Positions 51,532 through 63,066 of a DNA stretch of 64,000 bases are shown here, piece by piece. Below the pieces are notes generated by a model. The model was not told the origin of the DNA. It made no database searches and worked only from the letters and a program-made list of their open reading frames with translations. Each line of letters opens with the position of its first letter. Position 1 is the first letter of the stretch. The position numbers and the translations under genes are program-made. The DNA is taken from NCBI RefSeq assembly GCF_018107685.1, contig NZ_CP064834.1:186001-250000 (forward strand), read 5' to 3'. This stretch comes from Coxiella endosymbiont of Amblyomma nuttalli (GTDB lineage: Bacteria; Pseudomonadota; Gammaproteobacteria; Coxiellales; Coxiellaceae).

Positions 51532-52577
51532 AGAAACATTACAACTTGAGGATGCTTATAAGAGGAAAATTGAATTTCTCCCATAAACCAAGCTTTTTCA
51601 CGAAAAGTAGTCAATAATGCCAGTGTTTTATCACATTCATTTTTATGAACGCATAAAACCAAACCAACACCTATATTAAACGTGCGCCACATTTCTTCAG
51701 TAGATATTCGACCTTGCTTTTGTAGCCATTGGAAAATGAAGGGCCATTTCCAGGTTTTTGTTTGGATAGCAGCTTGAGTATATGAAGGAAGGACACGAGG
51801 AATGTTTTCTACTAACCCTCCACCAGTAATATGAGCTATAGCGTGGACATCAACTTCAGTGAGAAGTCGTTTAAGGGTTTTTACGTAGATTCGAGTTGGT
51901 GTCAGGAGTATATCGCCTAATGTGGTATTTTCGAAGGGCTGAGTGAGGGAGGATTTTGTGTGAGTAATGATTTTTCGAATCAATGCATAACCGTTAGCAT
52001 GTGGACCAGAGGAAGCTAACGCAATTAAAACGTCACCTATCTTAACTTGACTTCCGTCAATTATCTTTTCTTTTTCAACGATACCAACACAAAATCCAGC
52101 TAGGTCGTAATCGCCCTGTTTATAAAGCCCGGGCATCTCAGCGGTTTCCCCACCGATCAGAGAGGTTTCAGCTATTCTACAGCCTTGCCCGATTCCAGTA
52201 AGAATTTCGTTAGCCTGTTCATTGTTTAAACAACCTGTTGCATAATAATCAAGAAAAAAAAGAGGCTTTGCACCCATAGTGATGATATCATTCACGCACA
52301 TGGCGACAAGATCAATACCAATGGTATTGTGGCGATTGAGTTCGATGGCGAGTTTTAATTTTGTTCCTACACCGTCAGCACTCGAAACGAGTACTGGCTG
52401 GTGGTAATAGTCTATAGATAATTCAAACAGGCCTCCAAAACCACCGATACTATTTAAAGTACCTGCACGGTAGGTGCGTGCAGCGACGTGTTTAATTGAT
52501 TGCACTAATGCATTTGCTTTGTCGATATTAACACCAGCATCTTGGTAAAAAAAAGTTTTTTTGGTAGGTTTGATCAT
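51528..52577 (-). CDS. purM: Phosphoribosylformylglycinamidine cyclo-ligase
   Basis: PurM closes the imidazole ring to give AIR, with ATP. The 349-residue protein shows [61 protein letters not shown] in sequence, and the C-terminal [16 protein letters not shown]. Length fits the family (345). Together with purN it indicates retained purine synthesis. A TATAAT on the minus strand lies only about 8 bases before the start codon; I do not rely on it as the promoter. Confidence 0.96.
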   Translation of the reverse strand: MIKPTKKTFFYQDAGVNIDKANALVQSIKHVAARTYRAGTLNSIGGFGGLFELSIDYYHQPVLVSSADGVGTKLKLAIELNRHNTIGIDLVAMCVNDIITMGAKPLFFLDYYATGCLNNEQANEILTGIGQGCRIAETSLIGGETAEMPGLYKQGDYDLAGFCVGIVEKEKIIDGSQVKIGDVLIALASSGPHANGYALIRKIITHTKSSLTQPFENTTLGDILLTPTRIYVKTLKRLLTEVDVHAIAHITGGGLVENIPRVLPSYTQAAIQTKTWKWPFIFQWLQKQGRISTEEMWRTFNIGVGLVLCVHKNECDKTLALLTTFREKAWFMGEIQFSSYKHPQVVMFL

Positions 52578-53290
52578 ACTCGAAAGATTATAGGAGAGAA
52601 AAATAAAATACGGAAGATAAACAGAAGTTAGAAGACGTATAATTTTTAGGAAATGTAAACGAATAAAATGGTAATCTTCTTTCGTGGATCTTGTTGCATG
52701 CGGGCTGATGATAATTATCTGTGTAAACGTACCTGGTTAATTACCAATCGGTTTAAAAGTATTTGCCTCAAGCATCTAGTATAAAGTGCTGGTGTGGATG
52801 AGAGTAGAGTGAACATGAGTATCATAACGACGTGTCTACAATGGCAATGCAAAACAATTTACCTAAGCTTAGTAATTACGTTGAACATATAGTTATATCA
52901 CTAAAAAGATGTTGTAAGAAGATCCCACAGTTAATATGTGGCACAAGTAGTTTTGACAAGCAGGCACTCTAGCCTTTATTACAAGACGACAACCGAAATC
53001 ATTTGGGAGACCAACCGATTATTGACATCACTGACAATAGTCTGTACTCAGTGCCGACTGAGATGTACTCTAAAATCCTAGCAAATGATACATTGATCTG
53101 ACGAACAGCTTACTTGATCTAATCTTAGACAGAAAGATTTAAAGTTAATTTTTTTGATGCTGTGTTGTATAATTTGCTCTGGAGGATTACATCACTTTGT
53201 GATTAGTTTATAGCTTTGAGAAAAGGTTTTCATGTTAGGAAAGATGTTGAATTGATGCCTAAAGATATCGATCCTAAGCGTGCATTTGGA
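52578..53290. other. Gene-free DNA between purM and accC
   Basis: No supported gene in 713 bases. At the high-coordinate end a plus-strand frame reads ALRKGFHVRKDVELMPKDID followed by a stop that overlaps the end of accC by about 12 bases; upstream of it the frame is broken. This might be the 3' end of a lost gene, which I cannot identify. Confidence 0.45.
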
Positions 53291-54658
53291 TTATTGCGTT
53301 GATTTGAGCTTTTTATATTTAAGCTCTAACTTTTTTTCCAAGTAGCGAATGTTCTGTGCGCCTTTCTGAAAGGCTTCATCTTCCATCATCATTTGATGTA
53401 GTGGGATATTGGTCTTAATGCCTTCAATAACTAATTCAGTCAAAGCATTTCTCATGCGTGAGATGGCCTGTTCGCGGTTTTCATGGTAAGTAATTAATTT
53501 GCCAATTAAAGAGTCATAGTATGGGGGTATCTGATAACCTGTATAAAGATGAGAATCCATTCGGACGCCGAATCCTCCTGGTGCATGATAGGCTGTTACA
53601 GTACCTGGACAAGGTATGAAATTTTCAGGATCTTCAGCATTAATACGACACTCAATCGCATGACCTTTAATGTTGATATCTTCTTGCTTGTAACGTAAGG
53701 GTAAACCTGCTGCGATACGAATTTGTTCTTTTACAATGTCAATACCCGTAATCATTTCAGTTACAGGGTGTTCCACTTGAATACGGGTATTCATTTCGAT
53801 GAAATAAAATTCTCCATCCTCATAGAGAAATTCAAACGTACCCACCCCTTTATAATGCATAGCAATGCAAGCTTGGACGCAACGATTTCCAATCGCTGCA
53901 CGTTGTTCAACGGTAATACCAGGAGCGGGAGCTTCTTCGATGAGTTTTTGATAACGACGCTGCATGGAACAATCTCGTTCCCCTAGATGAATAGCGTGAT
54001 TCTGTCTATCACTCAATATCTGGATTTCAATGTGTTGGGGATTTTTTAGGAATTTTTCCATATAAACTTCATTGGTACCGAAAGCTGCTGCAGCTTCTGT
54101 GCGTGTTATGGCGATGACATTTAAAAGATCTGATGCTTTATATACCACTCGCATACCACGACCGCCACCACCTCCTGCTGCTTTAATAAGGATAGGGTAA
54201 CCGATTCTTCTGGCAATAGTTAAATTAGCTTCATCATTTTGTATTAGGGCTCCGTTAGAACCTGGAATACAAGGTAGTCCTGCTGCTTTCATGGTTTTAA
54301 TCGCCGAAACTTTATTGCCCATTAAGTGAATTACTTTGGGAGATGGACCAATAAATTTAAATTGACTTTTTTCAATTTGTTCAGCAAAATTGGGGTCTTC
54401 CGCTAAAAAGCCATAACCAGGATGGATTGCGTCGGCGTGGGTTATCTCTGCCGCTGATATGACGGCAGGGATACTGAGATAACTGTTTATGCTACTAGCA
54501 GGGCCGATACAGACAGCCTCATCAGCTAGACGAACATGCATTAGATCACTATCAGCACTCGAATAGATAGCAACTGTTTTAATTCCCATTTCTTTGCAAG
54601 CACGATGAACACGTAAAGCAATTTCACCACGATTAGCGATTAGTACTTTTTTAAACAT
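53291..54658 (-). CDS. accC: Acetyl-CoA carboxylase, biotin carboxylase subunit
   Basis: AccC carboxylates biotin on AccB with ATP and bicarbonate, the first half-reaction of malonyl-CoA synthesis. The start is placed at ATG 54658 ([17 protein letters not shown]), seven bases after accB; a 27-codon upstream in-frame extension overlaps accB and is not family sequence. The product has 455 residues. Visible are [15 protein letters not shown], the ATP-grasp [28 protein letters not shown] and [18 protein letters not shown]. accA and accD are not in the window. Confidence 0.97.
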   Translation of the reverse strand: MFKKVLIANRGEIALRVHRACKEMGIKTVAIYSSADSDLMHVRLADEAVCIGPASSINSYLSIPAVISAAEITHADAIHPGYGFLAEDPNFAEQIEKSQFKFIGPSPKVIHLMGNKVSAIKTMKAAGLPCIPGSNGALIQNDEANLTIARRIGYPILIKAAGGGGGRGMRVVYKASDLLNVIAITRTEAAAAFGTNEVYMEKFLKNPQHIEIQILSDRQNHAIHLGERDCSMQRRYQKLIEEAPAPGITVEQRAAIGNRCVQACIAMHYKGVGTFEFLYEDGEFYFIEMNTRIQVEHPVTEMITGIDIVKEQIRIAAGLPLRYKQEDINIKGHAIECRINAEDPENFIPCPGTVTAYHAPGGFGVRMDSHLYTGYQIPPYYDSLIGKLITYHENREQAISRMRNALTELVIEGIKTNIPLHQMMMEDEAFQKGAQNIRYLEKKLELKYKKLKSTQ

Positions 54659-54665
54659 GAAAATA

Positions 54666-55124
54666 TTACTCTTTCGGTTCAATGATAAAAAGCAATTGAT
54701 CAAATTCCACCGGTTGCTCATTTTCAATGAGGCACGCACTAATCACACCATTTTTATCAGCTTCGATTCTGTTAAACATTTTCATCGCTTCGATGAGGCA
54801 TAATGTGTCACCTACTGATACGTGTTGCCCTACATCAACAAATGGCTTTGCTTCAGGACTTGGAGCCAGATAAACTGTCCCTACCATTGGAGATCGTAAT
54901 GCGTGACCTTCTTTTATTGATTCCCTTTTGACATGTGAAGGTTCGTTGATCGTTGTGGATATTTTAGGAGAAGTTTGTTCGGTAACAGAAGATGGAAGGG
55001 ATGGGGACATTTGCGTTGAATATCGACTAATACGAACAGATTCTTCACCTGACTTTATTTCAATTTCTTCCACATCAGTTTCATTAATCAATTCAATGAG
55101 CTTTCTTATTTTACGAATGTCCAC
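54666..55124 (-). CDS. accB: Biotin carboxyl carrier protein of acetyl-CoA carboxylase
   Basis: AccB carries the biotin that shuttles carboxyl groups. The 152-residue product starts at GTG 55124 after GAGGAAA. The N-terminal segment [16 protein letters not shown] is the family helix; a S/T/P-rich linker (about 35-75) follows, and the biotinyl domain (about 77-150) contains EAMKM with the biotinylated lysine at K115. It is cotranscribed with accC. In many gammaproteobacteria aroQ lies just upstream; none is seen here. Confidence 0.96.
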   Translation of the reverse strand: MDIRKIRKLIELINETDVEEIEIKSGEESVRISRYSTQMSPSLPSSVTEQTSPKISTTINEPSHVKRESIKEGHALRSPMVGTVYLAPSPEAKPFVDVGQHVSVGDTLCLIEAMKMFNRIEADKNGVISACLIENEQPVEFDQLLFIIEPKE

Positions 55125-55180
55125 AGGAATTTCCTCAAACGAGCATTAATCAAAACACCACTTTACCTAGCTGCGTCCCT

Positions 55181-55209
55181 ATTATACCTAATGAGAAAAA
55201 TTTTGTCTA
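55181..55209 (-). promoter_or_regulatory. Putative promoter of accBC
   Basis: On the minus strand TAGACA (55209-55204, five of six matches to TTGACA) and a perfect TATAAT (55186-55181) are separated by 17 bases, about 57 bases before the accB start. This is a near-consensus sigma-70 promoter. Confidence 0.7.
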
Positions 55210-55799
55210 CAATTCAGAAATTGTCATCCTATTTGATGAATTTACTGGCAAGATCTAGGACTTTGTAGCAATTGACTTGTTTAAAAAATGTTTCACAGAG
55301 CTACATTTATCTTAATTATTCTAATTTCCTACTCTTTGTAAGCCATCCGGGGCTTATTTTTAAAATTAAATACCACTTAAAAGTAAGGGCTTTATGAAAG
55401 AATAGTAAAGAAGCATAATACAAAAGATTTGTTAGGGGTTTTTACTTTTTATTAAACTAAATTGTAGTTGATATTGCCAAATTAATTGTAATACTAACTA
55501 CGATGAGATAATATAGTCTCCGAAAGTTGTGTGTAGTTTATGTTGTTCTACTCATGCTTAAATACTCGCAAGCAATACTTTCCCAAGAGAATCTCGGGTA
55601 TCTACCAATAGTTTGGCAATATTTTCTCTATCGCTATCGAAGAAAAGCATTGTATGGTGATCTGGGAAATCAAAATGGGCTTATATAAAAGTATATCTTG
55701 CATTAAGGGTTTTATCATGATACCGTTGTTGATCGATCATGTCTGTATGCATTAACTTGGAGAAATCCATAGTTTTCGTCTTTGAAATATAGTTTTCAT

Positions 55800-55825
55800 C
55801 TTTATATATCTTCTTTATATATCTA
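55800..55825. repeat. 13-base tandem duplication
   Basis: CTTTATATATCTT is followed directly by CTTTATATATCTA, 12 of 13 bases identical. Confidence 0.85.
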
Positions 55826-56451
55826 TTGATTATTGAATAAAATAAACTATCCCATTTTGTAATGTTAATGTTATATAAATCTGTTTTAGTGAAAAGATGA
55901 ATCTGACTTGACAGGATTCCAATACAGTTCGAATATCAAGATATATCTATAAACTTAAAATATCGTTTAATTTTAGACTTTTTTTATCCGTACAAAGTCA
56001 CAGGAAGATCTCATTGGAAAGTATAATTAATTCTGATTCATGGTTTCCACTTTCGTGACAATGAATGCATCCTTATTTGTTTTTGCTTGGTAAGATAGTT
56101 GACTTATGTGTTTAAAGTATTTTTGTCCGTGGTTAAAAGCAACCCCTTATGCGAATTAAGATATACATGCTTTATGATGTATCTCAAATTCCATTTGAGC
56201 TTATTAAATCGAGCAATACTCTTAATTCATTTAGATGGGATCCAAGTTTTAATGGCGTTTTTTATGGAAGAAATGCACATATACTTATTTTAAAACACTT
56301 AACTAGAATAAAATTACGCGAGTGAATGGGTAATTGCTTCTTTTTATTGGCCGGCTGCATGATGATGGTTTAGTTTTTATACTTAATTAAGAGCAACATC
56401 ACTACCGTATAGCATTTCATCCGGTACTAAATACAGAGCATAAACAACTTA

Positions 56452-56805
56452 ATGGATTCATGGCAGTTTGATTGTGATAAAGATTATGCGCACGGCTTAA
56501 ATAACTTTACTGATCAATTATCATCAGCTGTTATCTTGCTTAAACAAAGTGCAATGATAAATGGTGTGCATAGAATGTTAAGTATAGCATTGGGTGTATT
56601 ACAAAATAATCTGGAGACTGACTGGTCAAAAACGGAGTCTGCTACTGCAAAATATTGTGTAAAAGTAGTTGGTTTTTATTTATTCAGTCGTCACTACTTA
56701 GTTATCATTACGGTTATTTGCTGGTTACATGAAAGCTTATTTGTGGAAATCAATCAACCTTATGACTTATTCTTAAGGGTTTCTAGGTGGATAATATCTA
56801 GGTAA
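56452..56805 (+). CDS. Unidentified 117-codon frame, possibly a gene remnant
   Basis: This is the only frame in the accB-acnA gap with protein-like composition: a polar N-terminal half (MDSWQFDCDKDYAHGLNNF) that includes the helix-like ALGVLQNNLETDW, then a hydrophobic segment (FYLFSRHYLVIITVICWL, about 77-94). I recognise no family and see no convincing ribosome binding site. Just upstream, plus-strand fragments such as FIGRLHDDGLVFI appear in other frames, which hints that the frame is the surviving part of a longer broken gene. Treat it as hypothetical or pseudogene. Confidence 0.25.
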   Translation: MDSWQFDCDKDYAHGLNNFTDQLSSAVILLKQSAMINGVHRMLSIALGVLQNNLETDWSKTESATAKYCVKVVGFYLFSRHYLVIITVICWLHESLFVEINQPYDLFLRVSRWIISR

Positions 56806-56810
56806 TAAAA

Positions 56811-56828
56811 AATTTTTATAGATTTGGA
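56811..56828. repeat. 18-base direct repeat, copy 1
   Basis: AATTTTTATAGATTTGGA is found here and again at 57424-57441, 613 bases apart, both in gene-free DNA upstream of the acnA 3' end. Flanking sequence is not clearly similar. Confidence 0.85.
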
Positions 56829-57423
56829 TGGCTATTCACCATTTTGCTTTTATCCGTCAAGTGTATTACCGTTATTTTTTCAGTGATGAGATCACAGTGG
56901 AAATTAGAAAAACAATTGCATTTTTAGAGCATTAACTTTTTAATTAGATGGGTTTGGTAAAAGTATTTTGCCATAGTTATCTTGCTACTGTCAGTGCAAG
57001 ATGAATGAGGTTTTGTTTCATAGCGCTGACCGATTTTAGGTATTGATGGGTGGCACATCGTATGGTAAGTAAGCTTTCAAAATGTTTGCGACTATAATGT
57101 GCCTACATTAAGTTTTCTTTTCTTATTGGCAGATAGGACCTTTCCGTGATAATTTGTAATTTGTAGAGCGTATCATAACCACTTAAATAGATTTTAATTT
57201 TTCAGTCCTAGATCAGAGAGTTGAATATTGAAATATCATTGATGTTTGGGAATAAACATAAGGAGTTGGCTTTTGCCGAGTAACATTTTTCTTTTCTAGG
57301 GGTTAGTTAGGGTATCACTGCCATCTTTGAGTATTAGAAGAAGTTGGATAATGTACAAATCAAAAGCGTACAAGATTTTCGTTGCTGTGTGGTTTTTATA
57401 TTTTTATGGATTTTACTTTTTGG

Positions 57424-57441
57424 AATTTTTATAGATTTGGA
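57424..57441. repeat. 18-base direct repeat, copy 2
   Basis: Second exact copy of the 18-mer at 56811-56828, same orientation. Confidence 0.85.
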
Positions 57442-57808
57442 AGTATTTGACCAAACGATTCTCGTGTGTCCGTCATTAGTTAATATTGTGAATATTTATA
57501 GGTATAATATGTTTCTTGTGCTCAATCATGTAATAAGTCAGTTAGTACCTTTATCATGTTAGAACTTGTTTGATTGTATGAAATATACGAAGGAGCAGTA
57601 TTTATGACAAACGATTAGTCTGTGTTTGTATTAAAATAGACTCTCGGTTTGTTGTCGAAGATTGCCTTAAATTTTCTTGTCGAGAGCTTATTGCTTTATG
57701 GCTAGGCAGCTAATTATATAGTGTAGCTGTATCTATTGTCCACGTCGAATTTCATGTGAAGATGTATAAATCCTATTACAGCAAACATCAATGAAAACAT
57801 CAACTAAA

Positions 57809-60487
57809 TTAAGTTACCAACATGTTGCGTAAAACAAACTGTAAAATTCCACCATGTTTGTAATAGGTAAGCTCTTTTTCTGTATCAATACGGCAGTGCA
57901 ATGGTGTTTTTTCGATAAAGCTGTTTTTTCGTTTGATGGTCATGATGACATCGCTACTAGGATGTAAATCATTTTGTAATCCCGTGATGTCGATGACTTC
58001 ATCGCCTTCTAACTTTAAGATTTTGCGATCGACTTTGTTTTTAAATTCGAGTGGTAAAACACCCATACCTACTAAATTACAACGATGAATACGCTCAAAA
58101 CTTTCTGCAATGACTGCTTTAATACCCAATAAATAGGAACCTTTTGCTGCCCAATCGCGTGAAGAACCCGTTCCATATTCTTTACCTGCGATTATTACCA
58201 ACGGCACATTTTCATCTAAATACCTCATCGCTGCATCGTAAATGGATAATTGTTCGCCGTCTGGGAAATGTTTTGTGAAGCCACCTTCAATACATGGCAC
58301 AATTTCATTGCGAATGCAGATGTTGGCAAATGTTCCTCGCATTAAAACCTCGTGGTTACCACGACGAGAACCATAAGAATTAAAGTCTCTAATATCGACA
58401 CCTTTTTGAAGTAAATATTTACCGGCTGGACTATCAGGCTTGATAGTGCCGGCAGGAGAAATATGATCTGTAGTAACGCTATTTCCTAAAAGCGCTAAAA
58501 TTCGTGCATCAGTAATATCTCTTAAAGGTTCGGGACTGATGCCCATATGTTCAAAGAACGGGGGATTTTTTACGTAAGTGGAATTGGGTTGCCATTCAAA
58601 TGTATTCCCTACTGATACCTTAATGTTTTGCCACTCCACATCACCTTTAAAAACATCAGCGTATTCCTTACGAAACATTTCCCTGCGCACTTGCGTGCTC
58701 ATTTCAGCAATTTCTGCATTCGATGGCCAAATGTCACGGAGATAAATAGGCTGACCACGATCATTTTTACCTAAAGGTTCTTTTAAAAGATTGATTCGAG
58801 TAGTTCCTGCAAGTGCAAAAGCAACGACGAGAGGTGGAGAAGCTAGCCAGTTAGCTTTTACGATAGGATGAATTCGACCCTCAAAATTACGGTTACCCGA
58901 CAACACCGAAGAAACGATAAGATCATTTTCGGTGATAGTTCTGGTAATTGTGTCAGAGAGTGGACCGGAATTACCAATACAAGTGGTACAACCGTAACCA
59001 ACTAAATAAAATCCCACTTTTTCAAGATAATGCATTAAATCAGTTTTGCGTAGATAATTTATAACAACTTTCGAACCAGGAGCCAGTGATGACTTTACCC
59101 ATGGTTTTTTTTGTAATCCTTTTTCTACCGCTTTTTTCGCTAATAAACCTGCAGCTAGCATGACATTTGGATTAGAGGTATTAGTGCAACTGGTAATGGC
59201 AGCGATTACCACATCACCATGATGAAGATCAAAATCTTTTTGGCTTCTGCAAGCTTGATCTAATACTTTATTATGCCTAGTAGTAACGATAAAATTCTCA
59301 ACAACCTGTTTAAGATTTGGTAAGTTCACTCGATCTTGTGGGCGTTTAGGCCCAGCCAAACTAGATTCGACGGTCGATAAATCGAGTAAGATCGTGTCAC
59401 TAAATGTGGCCTCTGGTGTATTTTCTTCATGCCAGGTGCCCTGTGCTTTTGAGTACGCTTTGACAAGTTCAATAGTTTCAACACTGCGACCAGTTAGTTC
59501 TAAATATTTAATGGTTTCAGTATCGATGGGAAATAAACCACAAGTAGCGCCATATTCGGGAGCCATATTGCCAATAGTCGCGCGATCTGCCAGTGGCAGT
59601 TCAGTAAGTCCTGGTCCGTAAAATTCCACAAATTTACCAACAACATCTTTAAGACGTAATATTTGAGTGACTGTTAAGACAAGATCAGTGGCTGTAATTC
59701 CTTCTCGTAGTTTTCCTTCCAGGCGAAAGCCAATAACTTCAGGAATAAGCATGGAAATAGGTTGACCTAAAATAGCGGCTTCTGCTTCAATGCCGCCCAC
59801 ACCCCAGCCGAGAACACCAAGACCGTTAATCATGGTGGTATGGCTGTCGGTACCTATCAAGGTCTCTGGATAGGCAAATAATTGTTTGCTGTCTTCTACT
59901 TCACCGGACCAAACGCCACGCCCCAAGTATTCCAAATTCACTTGGTGGCAGATACCTGTGCCAGGTGGAACTAACTGAAAATGACGAAATGACTGCTGTC
60001 CCCATTTTAAAAAGGTGTACCGCTCCTGATTGCGATTCATCTCCAAATGAACATTTTTTTGGAAAGCTTTTTCACTTCCGAATACATCTACTTGAATAGA
60101 ATGATCAATAATAAGGTCTACAGGACAATGCGGGTTAATTTTTGAAGGATCACCTTTCATTCGCACTATTGCATCTCTCATTGCGGCTAAATCTACAACC
60201 GCAGGAACGGCTGTAAAATCTTGCATTATCACGCGTGCAGGCCGATAGGCAAGTTCATGATGTGAAGAATGTTTGTTGCGCAGAAAATGTGCACAAGCTT
60301 CAATATCTTTATTTGTGACAGTTTTTCCATCTTCATAGCGTAATTGATTTTCTAGGAGAATCTTTATAGAGTAAGGAAGACAATGAATACCAGAAAGCCC
60401 AGCTTCTTCTGCTGCTCTGAGACTATGGTAATGATACGTTTTACCATTAACCGTTAATTCACGCAATGTTTTAAACGAATCAAGCAT
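57809..60487 (-). CDS. acnA: Aconitate hydratase A
   Basis: Aconitase isomerises citrate to isocitrate with a [4Fe-4S] cluster. The start is ATG 60487 (MLDSFKTLRELTVNG), giving 892 residues, equal to E. coli AcnA; an in-frame upstream extension is not family sequence. Cluster ligands are in ITSCTNTSNPNVMLAAGLL and GYGCTTCIGNSGPL. Also seen are GTDSHTTMINGLGVLGWGVGG, FNSYGSRRGNHEVLMRG and the C-terminal GKEYGTGSSRDWAAKG. In C. burnetii, as I recall, acnA also lies next to groES; here 2.3 kb of decayed DNA separates them. Confidence 0.97.
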   Translation of the reverse strand: MLDSFKTLRELTVNGKTYHYHSLRAAEEAGLSGIHCLPYSIKILLENQLRYEDGKTVTNKDIEACAHFLRNKHSSHHELAYRPARVIMQDFTAVPAVVDLAAMRDAIVRMKGDPSKINPHCPVDLIIDHSIQVDVFGSEKAFQKNVHLEMNRNQERYTFLKWGQQSFRHFQLVPPGTGICHQVNLEYLGRGVWSGEVEDSKQLFAYPETLIGTDSHTTMINGLGVLGWGVGGIEAEAAILGQPISMLIPEVIGFRLEGKLREGITATDLVLTVTQILRLKDVVGKFVEFYGPGLTELPLADRATIGNMAPEYGATCGLFPIDTETIKYLELTGRSVETIELVKAYSKAQGTWHEENTPEATFSDTILLDLSTVESSLAGPKRPQDRVNLPNLKQVVENFIVTTRHNKVLDQACRSQKDFDLHHGDVVIAAITSCTNTSNPNVMLAAGLLAKKAVEKGLQKKPWVKSSLAPGSKVVINYLRKTDLMHYLEKVGFYLVGYGCTTCIGNSGPLSDTITRTITENDLIVSSVLSGNRNFEGRIHPIVKANWLASPPLVVAFALAGTTRINLLKEPLGKNDRGQPIYLRDIWPSNAEIAEMSTQVRREMFRKEYADVFKGDVEWQNIKVSVGNTFEWQPNSTYVKNPPFFEHMGISPEPLRDITDARILALLGNSVTTDHISPAGTIKPDSPAGKYLLQKGVDIRDFNSYGSRRGNHEVLMRGTFANICIRNEIVPCIEGGFTKHFPDGEQLSIYDAAMRYLDENVPLVIIAGKEYGTGSSRDWAAKGSYLLGIKAVIAESFERIHRCNLVGMGVLPLEFKNKVDRKILKLEGDEVIDITGLQNDLHPSSDVIMTIKRKNSFIEKTPLHCRIDTEKELTYYKHGGILQFVLRNMLVT

Positions 60488-60497
60488 AACAAACCTC

Positions 60498-60519
60498 ACA
60501 GTAGTAGGACAGTAGTAGA
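60498..60519. repeat. 11-base tandem duplication just upstream of acnA
   Basis: ACAGTAGTAGG is followed directly by ACAGTAGTAGA, ten of eleven identical, within 35 bases of the acnA start codon. Confidence 0.85.
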
Positions 60520-62680
60520 CAATATTGGGCTTGAGGTTACCATATTTATGTAGTAGCAAGTAATCTCAATCTGATATTTGTTTTGAACATAGAATGTGAA
60601 TAGACTCTGAACATGGGATAGTCGTTTACTGATTTTATTGTATCGGTAATAAGTTAAAAGTACGTTGGATGACCGTAGTCACGGTGCTATATTATAGTCT
60701 AATCTCTTATAGTCTAATTCTGTGCATAGTTATTTTCATGTTATCAACTATAGTGCAACAACACATTATGCCTTTTCTGTCTTGCACCGCTGAATAAAGT
60801 TTGAATCGTCAAAGCAAAAATAGATATGTCTCTTAATGGTGTCTCTTAACGACGATCAATTCAGTGCAGAAAATCCATCCCTTAAAATACTGAGATGACT
60901 TTACTATATCTTTCTCATTATTGCGTATAATTCATGGTCATCACAACATAATTTATGCGATAGCATTAGTTTCAATGCATTGATTAATCGTTTCTATAGA
61001 TTTAAAGCTATTTTGCGATTTATCAACTCTATGAAATAGAATTTAAGTCTTAATCTTATCATTATGTTAAGTCAATTTAATCACCAATTATCTCATACGT
61101 AGTCGAACACCCACATGTACGTTAAATGATGTAGTATCATTAAGGGTGCGTCTCGACCATATATTCGTGTTAACAAAGTAAAGAGCCGACCTTAATCACT
61201 AATGGCGCTCTAACATTAGATAGCTATTATAGCTATTTGATTTTTGAGGTAAAGCTTTAATAACAATTGGTCGATGTAATCTTTAGGATGTACCTACATT
61301 TGCTTGATACGTTTAAAACTAGCAGTATCTTCATTCGATATCAAGAGATCTCAAAATCTCATTTGACACAACAAATTTTGTATTCTCATCTTTTTTGTTG
61401 AAACTCTTTGCGAGGATGGATATCTGATTATCATTCATTAGTGAATTATCATGCTGATTAGATTTGTACTGAGCTAAATGTAGATCGCAGTAACTTCATT
61501 AAGTGCAGCAGTGCTAATCATACATGAATGGAGAAACGTTTAAGGTGGGATATTTTAAGTGGGGAGAAGATCTAGATTATGTAAGTATCGCAACAGTACA
61601 ACCGTGATCACATTTTTGCAATCTAAGTAAGTCTTAAGTAAATCTGAGATTATTTTGTCCGTCCATGTAATACCATCCTTTTCACAGCAGGCTCTTGATC
61701 TATTTGTCTTGATCATTATTGTATGCTGCTTGATTCTAACACATAACGTGAAAATATAAGTGCTGCAATTCTTTGCTTTAGAGTCAAGCTATCTGATTCT
61801 ATATTGCCGTATCTCGCTCAATTCGGTAAATCACTGAGGACCTCTTCTACAGATATCATGCACCTAAAAAAACCAAATTTTCTCAGTATACAGTTTAAAT
61901 AATTAGTTAAACAACCCAGACAATGAAAAACGTTACTATGATCGGAGTGTTTGTTCTTTTGAATATTGTCTAAGCCAATAGCACCAATGATAGCGTACTA
62001 ATAATTAGCCTTAAGTAAACCTATTTTTAAGATGAACCATGCCGTGAGTATACCAAGCTAGAGGAATTATGACGATAAAAAATGCTTCTTTGATTTTCGC
62101 CAGAAGCTAAGTGCTATATTCACTCCTGAATAGGGTTGCCGACTTTCCCACTTAATTAAAGGCAGCGGTATTCATTTTTTAGTAGGGTTTCTTTGTGGTT
62201 CTGCTGGGTAATTCTGCTTATATGGCTCTTATATGGCTAAAGCCTATAAGCTAAAGACAAAGTTAATTATTTTTTCCTCTATCAAATTATGTAGGATAAA
62301 CATCTTTGCCGAAGTGTGTTACGTGGGATAATCGACTTGCTGTAAGTATTTAGAGACTAGACTCCACTATAAAATCTATAATTAAGCGATTACTTCAAAA
62401 AAATAGACACACATTCTGATTAAAAAAAAGATTTTGCAAAGAAAGGAAGTGGGGGCACTGACGTGTGTTGAAAAGAGATCCCTTGATCTTTGTATATGGG
62501 GAAGTAATGTGAAGTAAATTTTCTACGGAAAAAATAGATAGACTTTGACGAAATATATTTAAACTTAAATTTTCAAAGATCTGTAAAAATAAATATCCCT
62601 AAACCTCGCATCACCATTAAAACCGGATTATGACTATACAACACTTGATAAAAGAAATTTTTACTTTATTACTTTTTTCC
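60520..62680. other. Gene-free, decayed DNA between acnA and groES
   Basis: 2.2 kb with no intact gene. On the minus strand near 61390-61230 broken frames read NEILRSLDIE, then ASFKRIKQ and HPKDYIDQLLLKLYLK, suggesting an eroded protein gene of unknown identity. An 11-base tandem duplication lies at 62217-62238. Confidence 0.5.
62217..62238. repeat. 11-base tandem duplication
   Basis: The unit CTTATATGGCT occurs twice head to tail without mismatch. Confidence 0.9.
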
Positions 62681-62708
62681 CTTGAATTTTTATTACTCGC
62701 CCCTATAT
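62681..62708 (+). promoter_or_regulatory. Putative heat-shock (sigma-32) promoter of groESL
   Basis: CTTGAA (62681-62686), a 13-base spacer and CCCCTATAT (62700-62708) closely match the sigma-32 consensus CTTGAAA-N11-16-CCCCATNT. It lies about 70 bases before groES. This suggests that heat-shock control of groESL has been conserved. Confidence 0.8.
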
Positions 62709-62775
62709 GGTCTAGTGATTGTTGCTCACTTATCGATGAGCTTTTAACTTAATTTCTAATGGAGAGGGTTAGAGT

Positions 62776-63057
62776 ATGAAAATACGTCCATTACACGACC
62801 GGATTGTCGTCGATCGTCTTGATGAAGAAGACACTTCAAAAGGTGGCATTGTTATCCCGAGCACTGCGAAAGAGAAACCTTCTCGAGGCAAAGTAGTTGC
62901 CGTTGGGACAGGTAAGCAATTAGATAATGGCCAGTTGCGTTCTTTGGAAGTCAAAGTAGGCGACCAAGTACTTTTTGGTAAATACGCTGGCACCGAAGTG
63001 AAGGTGGGTGACAATGAATATGTCGTCATGAGAGAAGATGACATCATGGGTCTAATT

Positions 63058-63066
<9 letters not shown>
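62776..63066 (+). CDS. groES: Co-chaperonin GroES
   Basis: GroES caps the GroEL chamber. The 96-residue protein has the family start [19 protein letters not shown], the mobile loop with TSKGGIVIP (about 18-26), [11 protein letters not shown] and the C-terminal [13 protein letters not shown] 62776 follows GGAGAGGG. groEL follows after 52 bases; the spacer contains a duplicate of the groES stop region. Length is normal. Confidence 0.97.

Larger units (their letters stand above)
55210..57808. other. Long gene-free region between accB and acnA
   Basis: The longest gene-poor stretch, 2.6 kb. Only the frame at 56452-56805 (listed separately) looks protein-like; frames at 56099-56293 and 57344-57562 have unlikely compositions. 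A 13-base tandem duplication is at 55800-55825 and an 18-base direct repeat at 56811-56828 and 57424-57441. The junction is head-tail on the minus strand: acnA ends at 57809 and accB starts at 55124. Confidence 0.5.

Noticed and set aside
55920-55960. GTTCGAATATC, resembling a tRNA T-loop
   Set aside because: No acceptor stem, anticodon arm or D-arm can be paired around it. I found no credible tRNA in the window.
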